NCBI GenBank assembly: GCA_913055805.1
Contig: CAJXLF010000005.1
Location: 1 to 64,000, forward strand
Direction of reading: 5' to 3'
From: an uncultured Salinisphaerales bacterium
GTDB taxonomy: Bacteria > Pseudomonadota > Gammaproteobacteria > Nevskiales > CAJXLF01
Length of the DNA stretch: 64,000 nucleotides
The notes below the pieces were generated by a model that searched no databases, had not been told where the DNA came from, and saw nothing but the letters and a program-made list of their open reading frames with translations. The translations under genes and the position numbers were made by a program. Every line of letters starts with the position of its first letter. Position 1 is the stretch's first letter. Positions 42,819 to 51,942 of this stretch are shown here, piece after piece.

Positions 42819-44126
42819 ATGGCGAGAGATATACAAGGTTGGGGGCTGGCCTGGCTGAACAGGTTCGCAGGCAGTGCTGTTGTGCAGAGAATGAAACTGA
42901 ACAAACCGGCAGAGAAGGCGCTGTATCAGGCCAGTAAAACCGGTTTCAAGACAGCGGGTGCCGCTAACAGGGCTTTCAAGTCGGTTCAGAAGCTGGTCAA
43001 GCCGGCCCGGCTGGACAAGGCCCGGCCACGCGATCTGTTTGACCTGACGCCGACAGACGAACAGGCCATGATCCAGGACACCATGCAGCGTTTTGCCGAG
43101 GAGCGTCTGCGCCCGGCAGCCTATGATGCCGACAATGCCTGCGAAGCACCGGCGGCGTTGCTGCATGAAGCCAACGAACTCGGCCTGGCCATGATGGCAG
43201 TGCCGGAGGAGATGGGCGGTGCGGCCACCGAGTATTCCGCAGTGAGTGGCGTTCTGCAGGCAGCCGCCCTGGCCCAGGGGGATATGGGGCTCGCGCTTGC
43301 CTGTCTGGCACCGGTCTCCGTGGCCAACGCCCTGTCACGCTGGGGAACAGCCGAGCAGCAATCCGCCTATCTGGCCAGCTTTCTGGACGAAAAGCCGCCG
43401 GCGGCGGCATTGGCCGTCACCGAACCCGGTGCATTGTTTGATCCCTTTGTGCTCTCCACCACGGCAACCGCATCGGACGACGGTTTTGTATTGAATGGGG
43501 TCAAGTCGCTGGTGCCATTGGCCGCCTCTGCCGAGCTATTCCTGGTGGCCGCCAAGACCGACAAGGGACCCGCGCTTTTCATACTGGAGTCCTCGACGCA
43601 GGGCGTCAGTATTGAGGCCGAGCCTGCTATGGGCTTGCGCGCCGCCAGCCTGGGGCGTTTGCTGCTCAAGGATGTGAAAGTCCCGGCTGCCGCGATACTG
43701 GGCGGCAAGGACAGTTTCGACTATGCCGAGATGATTGCATTGTCCCGACTCGGTCTGTGCGCCCTGGCCGTGGGGCTTGCGCAGGCCGTGCTGGATTACG
43801 TCATTCCCTATGCCAATGAACGCAAGGCTTTCGGTGAACCGATCAGTCATCGTCAAGCGGTTGCTTTCATGATCGCCAATATCGGTATCGAACAGGAAAG
43901 CATGCGTCTGCTCACACTGCGGGCTGCTTCCCGTGCCGACCAGGGCAAAAGCTTCATTCGAGAGGCGGCGTTGGCGCGCAGGCTGTGTGCGGATAAAGGC
44001 ATGGCCATTGGTAATGATGGTGTGCAGGTGCTGGGCGGACATGGTTTCGTCAAGGAACATCCGGTGGAACGTTGGTATCGCGACCTGCGAGCGGTGGGCG
44101 TGATTGAAGGCAGCATGCTGTTATAA
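42819..44126 (+). CDS. acyl-CoA dehydrogenase, short at the C-terminus
   Basis: A 435-residue acyl-CoA dehydrogenase from ATG 42819 (GAGGA 5 bases upstream; ATG 42807 is less likely). A 70-residue N-terminal extension precedes the dehydrogenase fold. The catalytic glutamate region reads VGVIEGSMLL and the protein stops there, lacking the following Q-I-x-R-x-x-I-A-R segment normally involved in FAD/dimer contacts. It lies 16 bases upstream of the second dehydrogenase gene, which keeps that segment, so the two may form a heteromer in which one subunit is partial. Confidence 0.88.
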   Translation: MARDIQGWGLAWLNRFAGSAVVQRMKLNKPAEKALYQASKTGFKTAGAANRAFKSVQKLVKPARLDKARPRDLFDLTPTDEQAMIQDTMQRFAEERLRPAAYDADNACEAPAALLHEANELGLAMMAVPEEMGGAATEYSAVSGVLQAAALAQGDMGLALACLAPVSVANALSRWGTAEQQSAYLASFLDEKPPAAALAVTEPGALFDPFVLSTTATASDDGFVLNGVKSLVPLAASAELFLVAAKTDKGPALFILESSTQGVSIEAEPAMGLRAASLGRLLLKDVKVPAAAILGGKDSFDYAEMIALSRLGLCALAVGLAQAVLDYVIPYANERKAFGEPISHRQAVAFMIANIGIEQESMRLLTLRAASRADQGKSFIREAALARRLCADKGMAIGNDGVQVLGGHGFVKEHPVERWYRDLRAVGVIEGSMLL

Positions 44127-44142
44127 AGGCAGGGGACATAAA

Positions 44143-45351
44143 ATGATCAATCTTGAAACTCCGAAAAAATTTGGCGTCCTGATTAATCAGGCGCATCAGG
44201 TGGCTTCCGAAATTTTTCGCCCGAATTCGCGTAAATACGATCTGGCGGAGCATGCCTATCCCAGGGAACTGGACATGCTCGGCGCCCTGCTTGACGGCAT
44301 GAACGAGGGCAGTGACCGGGGCGCAGGCGCCGGTGGCGTACGCCGCGAAGAGAACGGTGACAATGCCGAGGTACGTAACGCCAGTAATCTGTCTACCGTT
44401 CTGGGCGTATTCGAAATGTGCTGGGGGGACGTGGGTCTCTTGCTCAGTATGCCGCGTCAGGGTCTGGGCAATGCTGCTATCGCCTCGGTAGCCAATGAAG
44501 AACAGCTCGAGCGTTTTGACGGGCGTTGGGCCGCCATGGCCATTACCGAACCGGGTACCGGCTCGGATTCGGCCAATATACGCACCACAGCCACGCTGGA
44601 CGGTGATCACTACGTCCTCAATGGCGAGAAAATCTTCGTGACCTCGGGCGACCGTGCTGATCTGGTTGTGGTGTGGGCAACGCTGGACCGCGATGCAGGG
44701 CGGGCCGCGATCAAATCCTTCGTGGTGGAAAAGGGTACGCCGGGCATGGAGGTGGTGCGCCTGGAGCATAAGCTGGGTATCCGTTCATCCGACACGGCCA
44801 CCATCAGTTTCAGTAACTGTCGTGTGCCCAGAGAGAATCTTCTGGGCACGCCTGAAATTGACACCAAGAAGGGTTTTGGCGGTGTCATGCAGACATTCGA
44901 CAACACCCGTCCCCTGGTCGCTGCGATGGCTGTCGGTCTGGCCAGGGCGGCGCTGGAGGAGACTCGCAAGCATCTGGAAAAGGCGGGTGTGCAAATCAGT
45001 TATGAGCGGCCTGCCAATAGCCAGTCTGCCGCGGCAGCCGAGTTTCTGCGCATGGAGGCGGATTGGGAAGCTGCCCGCCTGCTGACGCTGGAAGCGGCCT
45101 GGATGGCAGATAATTCACGGCCCAATTCGCTGCAGGCCTCGATGGCCAAGGCCAAGGCAGGCCGCATGGTGGTGGATGTCACCCTCAAGTGCGTCGAGCT
45201 CTGCGGCAGTATCGGCTACGCAGAACACGAGCTGCTGGAGAAATGGTCACGGGATGCCAAGATTCTGGATATCTTCGAGGGTACACAGCAGATTCAGTTG
45301 CTGATTGTGGCGCGCAGACTGCTGGGTCTGTCTTCGTCAGAACTGAAATAG
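44143..45351 (+). CDS. acyl-CoA dehydrogenase
   Basis: A 402-residue acyl-CoA dehydrogenase from ATG 44143. It has the canonical MAITEPGTGSDSANIRT and the C-terminal catalytic EGTQQIQLLIVARRLLG, so the active site is complete. It is the partner gene of the C-terminally short dehydrogenase, 16 bases downstream in the same operon as ACBP. Substrate not determined; probably long-chain or branched acyl-CoA by context. Confidence 0.93.
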   Translation: MINLETPKKFGVLINQAHQVASEIFRPNSRKYDLAEHAYPRELDMLGALLDGMNEGSDRGAGAGGVRREENGDNAEVRNASNLSTVLGVFEMCWGDVGLLLSMPRQGLGNAAIASVANEEQLERFDGRWAAMAITEPGTGSDSANIRTTATLDGDHYVLNGEKIFVTSGDRADLVVVWATLDRDAGRAAIKSFVVEKGTPGMEVVRLEHKLGIRSSDTATISFSNCRVPRENLLGTPEIDTKKGFGGVMQTFDNTRPLVAAMAVGLARAALEETRKHLEKAGVQISYERPANSQSAAAAEFLRMEADWEAARLLTLEAAWMADNSRPNSLQASMAKAKAGRMVVDVTLKCVELCGSIGYAEHELLEKWSRDAKILDIFEGTQQIQLLIVARRLLGLSSSELK

Positions 45352-45371
45352 CGAAACGGTCCGGTATTGTG

Positions 45372-45416
45372 CCCGGTCCCGCGAAACCGGCGGGATCGGG
45401 CGCTAATCCGTTAGCG
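45372..45416. repeat. two tandem hairpins between convergent genes
   Basis: A stem of 11 (CCCGGTCCCGC/GCGGGATCGGG, 45372-45400) followed directly by a 6-bp stem with TCCG loop (CGCTAA/TTAGCG, 45401-45416). No U-run follows, so this looks like a non-canonical or factor-assisted convergent stop between the dehydrogenase and kinase-like genes. Confidence 0.5.
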
Positions 45417-45418
45417 GA

Positions 45419-46084
45419 CTATTCCGGGTCATAACCGCCATGTTCGCCCAGGAAAGCCCAGCGATTCAGGCACATGTAGTCCCGGCGCGATTTCTGGCGG
45501 ATACCGAGCCGGTACAGTAATGTCACCAGAGGATTGGGGGCATGCAGATACTGGGGCATGAGATTGAAGTCATAAACAATCAGCCGCCAGTCGTCATCTT
45601 CCTGCCGCACCATGATATTGCTGTCGTTCATGTCGAGGTCATGCAGGCCGGCCGCATTGGCCGTTTCTATAATCTGCCGGCCGCGTTCCAGAATGCGCTC
45701 TGGCAGATAACCCAGTTCCCGTATTACATCGATCAATGGGCGGCCCTGCACGAATTCCTGCACGAAGGCGGGTGAATATCCGTCTTCTTCACTCAAAACC
45801 CGCAAAGGCTCAACCGTGAACTCCCGCAAGCCCGGGACGGCGCGGAACGCGGCATTGCGATCATATTCAAATTGGGCAATATCCACGCCGTAACGTCTGC
45901 GGAATTTGTCCACGAATTTCGAGCGGTAGAACTTGATCGCTACCTTGCGATTTTTGTAGGTACCGGCGTATCCCATGGAACGCGCGCCGCGTCCAAGTAT
46001 TTCACCTACCTGCAGTTCATCCGGAACGCGGATCTGCAGATTTTCGTCCTCGTGATATTTGAAACGTTCGCGTTTGAAGCCCAT
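45419..46084 (-). CDS. YrbL-like protein-kinase-fold protein
   Basis: A 221-residue small kinase-fold protein similar to PhoP-regulated YrbL. The glycine loop GRGARSMGYAG, a VAIK-type lysine (KVAIKFYR), the HDLDMNDSNIMV loop matching the catalytic HxDxxxxN pattern, and DFN in place of DFG are visible. It might phosphorylate a protein or small molecule, or be a pseudo-kinase. It stands alone on the minus strand, convergent with the dehydrogenase operon. Confidence 0.8.
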   Translation of the reverse strand: MGFKRERFKYHEDENLQIRVPDELQVGEILGRGARSMGYAGTYKNRKVAIKFYRSKFVDKFRRRYGVDIAQFEYDRNAAFRAVPGLREFTVEPLRVLSEEDGYSPAFVQEFVQGRPLIDVIRELGYLPERILERGRQIIETANAAGLHDLDMNDSNIMVRQEDDDWRLIVYDFNLMPQYLHAPNPLVTLLYRLGIRQKSRRDYMCLNRWAFLGEHGGYDPE

Positions 46085-46143
46085 ATCCTGTCTTGTAGGT
46101 GATTCCCCGCACAGTATGCGTAAAGACGTCCCTGTGAGCGAAT

Positions 46144-46926
46144 TCAGCGCAGGCCGAAAAACGTATTGGCGGTATCCGTGGTTTCTGCAGCGATCTGCTC
46201 CAGAGGCTTGCCCAGTACGCCAGACAGGGTCTGTGCAACAGCCACCAGGTGCATGGGCTCGTTACGACGACTCGCCGGCTTTGGTTTCAGGGTGCGGGGC
46301 AGCAGATAGGGAGCGTCGGTTTCTATCATCAGGCGGTCAGCGGGCACGTCGCCGATGAAGTCCCACAGATGCCGGCCGCGCCGCTCGTCACAGATCCAGC
46401 CGGTCACACCGACATAGAGGTCCTGGTCCAGGTAGTCATGCAGTTCCTTGGCATTGCCAGTGAAACAGTGCACTACAGCCCGGGGTAAATGCGGCAGGTA
46501 TTCCTTCAGTATGGGCAGGAACCGGTGGTGGGCGTCGCGTTGATGCAGAAAAACGGGTTTGCCCATTTCTACTGCAAGTTCCAGCTGGGCGTGAAAGGCC
46601 TTTTCCTGGGTGGAGTGCGGTGAAAAGTCCCTGAAAAAATCCAGACCCATTTCACCGGTGGCGACGATTTCCCTGTGTGTGGCCGCTTCGGCCAGTACTT
46701 GCAGGCCTTCGCGCGTGGCCTCGGCCGCGTGGTGAGGGTGTATGCCGGCCGTGGCAAACAACCGGCCCGGATGCGCCTGTGCCAGTTCCAGGGCCCTGGG
46801 CACGCTTTGTACACAGCTGCCGGTCACAATGATCTTGCTAATGCCGGCATCCGAGGCACGCTGCAGCACTTCGCTGCGGTCAGCATCAAAACTGTCGTGA
46901 CAGAGATTGGCGCCGATATCGATCAT
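46144..46926 (-). CDS. tatD: TatD-family metal-dependent deoxyribonuclease
   Basis: A 260-residue TatD nuclease, the same length as E. coli TatD and with matching blocks (IDIGANL at the start, STAGIHPHHA-type AGIHPHH, GEMGLDFFRDFS, CFTGNAKE, WICDERRG, IETDAPYLLPR). The metal-binding His/Glu/Asp residues in these blocks are retained. It is a 3'-5' exonuclease/endonuclease of DNA quality control. The minus strand has TATAAT at 46963-46958 just upstream of the gene. Confidence 0.95.
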   Translation of the reverse strand: MIDIGANLCHDSFDADRSEVLQRASDAGISKIIVTGSCVQSVPRALELAQAHPGRLFATAGIHPHHAAEATREGLQVLAEAATHREIVATGEMGLDFFRDFSPHSTQEKAFHAQLELAVEMGKPVFLHQRDAHHRFLPILKEYLPHLPRAVVHCFTGNAKELHDYLDQDLYVGVTGWICDERRGRHLWDFIGDVPADRLMIETDAPYLLPRTLKPKPASRRNEPMHLVAVAQTLSGVLGKPLEQIAAETTDTANTFFGLR

Positions 46927-47061
46927 GCTGTGTTTCCTGGCGAATGACAGGGGCGCGATTATAGTGGATGAGGGCTTTCTACACAGAACGCTTTCGCGAG
47001 GCGGGGTTCTTGCTACAATCGCCGCTTATTCGAAATCCGCTTCTGCAAGACTGTTCACTAC

Positions 47062-47751
47062 ATGAGTTCACATTTCACATTTTCCACCCGGCGAATGCTG
47101 CTGCCGGTTATGGGCCTGCTGCTGTTGAGTAACGCCGCCTGGGCCGACTCGCGCTATATCATTGACGAACTATCAGTAAACATGCGCAAGGGCATGGGTA
47201 CCGACTACGCCATTAACGCCATCCTCAACAGTGGCGACAATGTCACCGTGCTGTCTGACGACGCGAAAAGCGGATATAGCAAGGTGCGCACAGCCGATGG
47301 CAAAGTGGGTTACATCCTGACACGTTTCCTCAGCCGTGAGGCGCCCGGACGCATCCAGGCCGAGCGCATGCGTTCTGAACTGGAAACCCTGAAACAGAAG
47401 AACGCCGAGCTGCAGCAGTCACTGGAAAGCCAGCAGGCAAACATGGGGCAGATCGAATCGCAGAAGACGCAGGTCTCGGAGGAACGTGACAAGCTGCAAT
47501 CCCGGCTGGACTGGATTGAGGAAGCTTCGGCAAATACCGTGCAGATTGCCGAGGAGAATCAGAAGTTGCGGGAGCAGTTGCTGGCGATTGAATCCGAAAT
47601 CACCAATCTGCGTCAGGAAAACCACGAAATGAAAACCCTGCATCAGGGGCAGAAAGTCGGCGCCATTATTCTTGGCATTGGTCTGGTGATCGGCTGGCTG
47701 TTTGGCCGCTTCCGCCGTAGCAGCGGAGCCTGGAGCAGCGGCGGGCTCTAG
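47062..47751 (+). CDS. SH3-domain protein with coiled coil and C-terminal membrane anchor (TIGR04211/YgiM type)
   Basis: A 229-residue protein: signal peptide (ends around AWA|DSRY), bacterial SH3 domain at about 30-95 (YIIDELSVNMRKGMGTDYAINAIL...), a long coiled coil (100-195) and a final transmembrane helix (VGAIILGIGLVIGWLFG). It is thus a periplasmic SH3 domain held at the inner membrane. An extended -10 (TGCTACAAT, 47011-47019) lies upstream; no Shine-Dalgarno is seen, so the leader is short. Confidence 0.92.
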   Translation: MSSHFTFSTRRMLLPVMGLLLLSNAAWADSRYIIDELSVNMRKGMGTDYAINAILNSGDNVTVLSDDAKSGYSKVRTADGKVGYILTRFLSREAPGRIQAERMRSELETLKQKNAELQQSLESQQANMGQIESQKTQVSEERDKLQSRLDWIEEASANTVQIAEENQKLREQLLAIESEITNLRQENHEMKTLHQGQKVGAIILGIGLVIGWLFGRFRRSSGAWSSGGL

Positions 47752-47775
47752 GCTTCCGTCACTGGCGGTATATCC

Positions 47776-49647
47776 ATGGATTCACATCTGAGTCACGTCC
47801 TGGTCATGGTGGTGGCGCTCGGCGTAGGCGCCCAGTGGCTGGCCTGGCGCTACCGCGTGCCCGCCATCGTGCTGCTGGCCCTATCCGGTCTTTTTGCCGG
47901 CCCAGTATTCGGCTGGATCAATCCCAGTGAGGATATTGGGCCCTTGCTGCGTCCCATTATCGGCCTTTGCGTGGCAGTAATTCTGTTTGAAGGCGGTTTG
48001 AGTCTGCGCTTTCATGAATTGCGCGAGGCGGCATCAGGCATCAAGCGTCTTTGCAGTATTGGTGCCGCCTTTGCCTGGCTTGTCGGCAGTCTCTGTGCCT
48101 ATAGTTTCGGCCAATTATCGCTGCCGGTATCCATGGTGTTCGGTGCGATTATTGTGGTGACCGGGCCGACCGTGATCATTCCCATGCTGCGTCAGGCGGG
48201 CCTGAACCGGCGGACGGCCTCCTATCTGAAATGGGAGGGGATTCTCAACGATCCCGTTGGTGCCCTACTCGCCGTACTGATGGTGCAATACTTTGTTTTC
48301 AGTGGTGATGCCGCTACATCCGACCAGGTCTTCGTGACCATGGGCTGGGGTGTTTTGGCGGCCCTTGCGCTGGGTACAAGCGGCGCCTGGCTTTTGGGGC
48401 AGACATTCCAGCACAACTGGGCGCCTGATTACCTCAAGGCGCCCCTGAGCCTGGGCCTGGTCCTGGTCGTTTACGTGGTGGCCAATACGGTGCAGCACGA
48501 AGCAGGTCTGTTGGCGACTACGGTTATGGGCGTTGTGATGGGCAACATGGATTTGCCTAACATGGAATCAATGCGCCGCTTCAAGGAATACATCACCATT
48601 CTGATGGTGTCCTCGGTATTTGTATTGCTTACGGCCGATCTGGAGCCCGAGATTCTCCTGCATCTGAACTGGCATGCGGTTGCCCTGGTCGTGGCCGTGC
48701 TGTTTCTGGTGCGACCCATGGCGGTCCTGCTGGCAACCAGCTTCACCGATATGGCCTGGCGGGACCGCATCCTGGTTTCCTGGATAGCGCCCCGCGGTAT
48801 TGTGGCGGCAGCCGTGGCAGGTGTATTCGGTCCGGAACTGGTAGATGCCGGCTATCCGGATGGCGATCTGCTTGTGCCACTGATTTTCTCGGTTATCTTT
48901 GCCACTGTGCTTCTGCATGGCTTCACAATTACCTATCTGGCCCGCTGGCTGGGTCTGGCCAATGATCCTCATGGCGTGCTGATTGCAGGGGCTTCACCCT
49001 GGTCAACCGAGTTGGCCCGTTATCTGAACAAGGAGCTCGGCATCCAGGTATTGCTGGTTGATTCCTCCTGGCATCGTCTGCGGGAGGCGCGCCTGGCAGG
49101 TGTACCTGTTATTTACGGGGATGTGCTGTCCGAGAACGTAGTCAACTCCCTGGAGCTGACCGAAATCGGCTGTGTACTTGGAGCTACCAGTAATGACGCC
49201 TATAACTCGCTGGTCTGCAACCAGTTCACCGCGCAAATGGAAGGCCGTCAGGTGTTTCAGTTGCCGATGTACAGCGATGACAGCAATGGCGCCCGCGGCA
49301 CCACGCGTGCGCTGGCAGGCATAGCCGCCTTCAGCGAGAATGCCCAGTATGAGGAATTGTGGCGCTGCCATTTCCAGTCCTGGAAGTTTTTCAAGACCCG
49401 TATCACCGAAGGGTACAGTTACGAGGATTTTCAGCGAGACTGCCCGACCGGCGCCATGCTGATCGGCACCTTGAGAGAGGATGGTTCATTCCGTTTCTAT
49501 TCCCGCCTGAGTCCTACTCGCCCGCGTGCTGGCGATACCGTGGTGTTCTATTCCAAGAGCAAGCTCATGAGCAGGGGCGGGCGACGGCCCAGTCACAAGC
49601 CGGTGGACGCTGACGGTGAAGCGGACGCCGAGGTGCCGCATGGCTGA
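47776..49647 (+). CDS. CPA1-type cation/proton antiporter with C-terminal TrkA-N domain
   Basis: A 623-residue membrane transporter. The first 380 residues hold about 12 transmembrane segments typical of NhaP/CPA1 exchangers (AIIVVTGPTVIIPML; WEGILNDPVGAL, with the conserved ND pair). A TrkA-N nucleotide-binding regulatory domain follows from about 395 (GVLIAGASPWSTELARYL), then a long cytoplasmic tail. It probably exchanges Na+ or K+ for H+. Its stop overlaps the next gene's start. Confidence 0.92.
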   Translation: MDSHLSHVLVMVVALGVGAQWLAWRYRVPAIVLLALSGLFAGPVFGWINPSEDIGPLLRPIIGLCVAVILFEGGLSLRFHELREAASGIKRLCSIGAAFAWLVGSLCAYSFGQLSLPVSMVFGAIIVVTGPTVIIPMLRQAGLNRRTASYLKWEGILNDPVGALLAVLMVQYFVFSGDAATSDQVFVTMGWGVLAALALGTSGAWLLGQTFQHNWAPDYLKAPLSLGLVLVVYVVANTVQHEAGLLATTVMGVVMGNMDLPNMESMRRFKEYITILMVSSVFVLLTADLEPEILLHLNWHAVALVVAVLFLVRPMAVLLATSFTDMAWRDRILVSWIAPRGIVAAAVAGVFGPELVDAGYPDGDLLVPLIFSVIFATVLLHGFTITYLARWLGLANDPHGVLIAGASPWSTELARYLNKELGIQVLLVDSSWHRLREARLAGVPVIYGDVLSENVVNSLELTEIGCVLGATSNDAYNSLVCNQFTAQMEGRQVFQLPMYSDDSNGARGTTRALAGIAAFSENAQYEELWRCHFQSWKFFKTRITEGYSYEDFQRDCPTGAMLIGTLREDGSFRFYSRLSPTRPRAGDTVVFYSKSKLMSRGGRRPSHKPVDADGEADAEVPHG

Positions 49648-50290
49648 ATGGCCTGAACCTGGCGGTCAGCGCGGGCTGATGCTTGAAGGGCCGGCGGGCA
49701 TGCTGGAAGTTCTGGCGGAAACGCCTCAGAGCGATGCACGTGGCCTGTTGCTTGTGTGTCATCCACACCCCCGGTTTGGCGGCACCATGAATAACAAGGT
49801 GGTGCATACGCTGGCCAGGGCAGGACTGTCCGCGGACTGGGCTGTTTTGCGTTTCAATTTTCGTGGTGTGGGCCGCAGTGAAGGCAGTTTTGCTGATGGT
49901 AAGGGCGAGCTGGCGGATGCAGCGGCTGTTCTGGACTGGGGGCGGCAACGCGCACCAGGTGCGTTGGCGCTGGCCGGATTCTCTTTTGGCGCGGCAATTG
50001 CTTTGCTATTAAGTGAGCAGGTCAGTCCGGATCGGCTGGTGACCATAGCGCCTCCTTTACGTTATTTTTCGGAGCTTGAATGGGGCAGGGAAACTTTGCC
50101 GCAACCTGACTGTCCGTGGTTAGTCGTTCACGGCGATGAAGATGACGTTGTGGACTGCCAGGATACCCTGCAACGATTGCAGGAATCAGAGAAACAACCT
50201 CAGGTGGAAGTGATGGCGGGAGCCGGGCATTTTTTCCACGGACGCTTGACTGAGTTGCGTCAGATCGTGGAGCCTTTTCTGGCATCTTAG
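49640..50290 (+). CDS. alpha/beta hydrolase (small esterase/acyltransferase type)
   Basis: A 216-residue hydrolase from ATG 49640, which overlaps the antiporter stop by 8 bases (ATGGCTGA). LLLVCHPHPRFGGTMNNKVVHTLA is the characteristic block of this family; RFNFRGVGRSEGSF and the nucleophile elbow GFSFGAAIA follow, and the H in GHFFHG is the triad base. No signal peptide. Function unclear; it may act on an acyl ester in the cytoplasm. Confidence 0.88.
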   Translation: MAEWPEPGGQRGLMLEGPAGMLEVLAETPQSDARGLLLVCHPHPRFGGTMNNKVVHTLARAGLSADWAVLRFNFRGVGRSEGSFADGKGELADAAAVLDWGRQRAPGALALAGFSFGAAIALLLSEQVSPDRLVTIAPPLRYFSELEWGRETLPQPDCPWLVVHGDEDDVVDCQDTLQRLQESEKQPQVEVMAGAGHFFHGRLTELRQIVEPFLAS

Positions 50291-50319
50291 CCCAGCCTGT
50301 AATGTACCGGGGAATAGTG

Positions 50320-51039
50320 ATGGCAGTGCGTAAAATTTCGCTTCTGTGCCTGGTTTGGCTGTTTATGCCATACCCGGCACAATCCAGCCCGGCCCTGTCC
50401 CCGGGCGCAGGGCAGCATGCCAGCCATCTTGTCGTAGGCGCTTTTTCCAGTGGTGACCTCGTTTCCTGGGAAAAACATGGTTTTAACGGCGAAACCCGTT
50501 ATCAACTGGTCAGGCACAAGGACACACAGGTTCTGGAGGCACAGTGCCGCAATAGTGCTTCGGGCCTGGTGCGCAAGCAAAAGATTGATCTCAATACCAC
50601 GCCGCTCATGCACTGGTCCTGGCGGGTCGATAATATTTACGAAGACATTGACGAGACTCGGCGTGAAGGCGATGACTACCCGGCGAGCCTGTATGTGGCG
50701 GTGCAGACAGGGCTGACCATCCTGAGTGTGAGGGCGCTGCACTATGTCTGGTCAAGCAATCAACCCCAGGACAGCAGTTGGCACAGCGCCTACACCGATA
50801 ATGTCATACAGGTGGCGGTGCGTTCCGGGCAGGACGCCAGGGCGGGGCGCTGGTATACGGAAGCGCGTAACGTGAAGGAAGACTTCAAACGTTACTTCGA
50901 CCTCGACGTTGAGCAGATCGACAGCATTTCGCTGATGAGCGACTGCGATAACAGCGAAGGCGAGGGTCGTGCCTTTTATGGCGATATACTTTTTGGCCCG
51001 GACTCGGGTTCGTTACTGAGTCTGGAAAGTCCCGAATAA
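50320..51039 (+). CDS. DUF3047 exported protein
   Basis: A 239-residue protein from ATG 50320 (GTG or ATG 50302 possible). It begins MAVRKISLLCLVWLFMPYPAQSS, a signal peptide with cleavage near AQS|S, followed by a beta-rich domain (W-rich segments WEKHGFNGETRYQLVRHKD, LMHWSWRVDNIYEDIDE, NVKEDFKRYFDL) typical of the DUF3047 family, whose function is unknown. It is 30 bases after the hydrolase gene and 18 bases before the TerB-like gene; all three may share a transcript. Confidence 0.88.
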   Translation: MAVRKISLLCLVWLFMPYPAQSSPALSPGAGQHASHLVVGAFSSGDLVSWEKHGFNGETRYQLVRHKDTQVLEAQCRNSASGLVRKQKIDLNTTPLMHWSWRVDNIYEDIDETRREGDDYPASLYVAVQTGLTILSVRALHYVWSSNQPQDSSWHSAYTDNVIQVAVRSGQDARAGRWYTEARNVKEDFKRYFDLDVEQIDSISLMSDCDNSEGEGRAFYGDILFGPDSGSLLSLESPE

Positions 51040-51057
51040 CCAGAGACTGGATTGGGA

Positions 51058-51501
51058 ATGGGTCTGTTCAAATCCCTGGCCGAGGCGATTGGCCAACCGA
51101 CGCAGGATGAGCGTCAGGCAATGACGCCTGAATTGGCCGCCGCCGTGTTGCTGTTGGCCGTTGAGCGTGCGGATTTCGACAAGAATCCACGGGAGCGAGA
51201 GATCATCAGGCGGGACCTCGCCCGGCATTTCCAGTTGGCGCCCGGAGAGCTGGAAGCTTTGCTGGAAAGAGCCGAAAGCGAAACCGGCGAAGCGGTTTCC
51301 TTCTATGAGTATGTGCGGCAACTGAACGATTCGCTGGACGTGCAAAGCAAGAACGAGATTTTCCGCACGCTCTGGCGGGTGGCTTACGCCGACGGGGAGC
51401 TTGATCCCTACGAGGAGCAATTACTGCGCCGCCTGGCGGACATGCTTTACCTGCCGCACAAGGATTTTGTGCGACTCAAGCTGGAAGTGGTTGAAGCCTG
51501 A
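51058..51501 (+). CDS. TerB-like (tellurite-resistance-type) domain protein
   Basis: A 147-residue all-helical protein from ATG 51058 (a TTG at 51052 is less likely). It is composed of a TerB-like metal-binding helical bundle: AVLLLAVERADFDKNPREREIIRRDL and WRVAYADGELDPYEEQLLRRLADML, with Asp/Glu residues matching the metal-coordinating pattern. No other ter gene is near. Convergent with the DUF4426 gene, which ends at the next base. Confidence 0.88.
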   Translation: MGLFKSLAEAIGQPTQDERQAMTPELAAAVLLLAVERADFDKNPREREIIRRDLARHFQLAPGELEALLERAESETGEAVSFYEYVRQLNDSLDVQSKNEIFRTLWRVAYADGELDPYEEQLLRRLADMLYLPHKDFVRLKLEVVEA

Positions 51502-51939
51502 TCAGTCAGTGTAGAACTGGTGCTGAAAGCTCAGAGGCAGCGGCTGCTGACTCCCCTCGGGTGTGATCTTCAGAATGAAATTGATGCGCTCCCGGTGGGT
51601 CACCGGGAAATGGCTCAGGCTGTATATGGAGCCGGCGTCTTCCACCTGCTGCCATTGCATGCTGCGTACCTGACCCACCAGATTGCGAAGTTCCCCATCA
51701 ATGGAAACCGGCACGCTGCTGTCTTCGTCAAGCCTGCGGGTGTGAATCATGACAAAGGCACGCTTGCCGCTGCGGGGAATGTCATAGGCACGGGCAACTT
51801 CGGGCGTCAGGTCGGAAGTGAGCATGGCGGCGTAATGCACTTCGTAATCCTGATAGACCTGCTTTTGCTCGGCCGCCGCCGGCAAGGCCAGCATGAGGGC
51901 GAGGCACAGGGCCAAGAGGCTTATGGGTCGTGATCTCAT
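51502..51939 (-). CDS. DUF4426 exported protein
   Basis: A 145-residue protein with a clear signal peptide (MRSRPISLLALCLALMLALPAAA|EQ). The mature domain is beta-rich and of unknown function. It lies three bases downstream of metW, the same neighbour it has in Pseudomonas, so it is a reliable member of the proC-yggT-metXW transcript. Confidence 0.92.
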   Translation of the reverse strand: MRSRPISLLALCLALMLALPAAAEQKQVYQDYEVHYAAMLTSDLTPEVARAYDIPRSGKRAFVMIHTRRLDEDSSVPVSIDGELRNLVGQVRSMQWQQVEDAGSIYSLSHFPVTHRERINFILKITPEGSQQPLPLSFQHQFYTD

Positions 51940-51942
51940 CTC

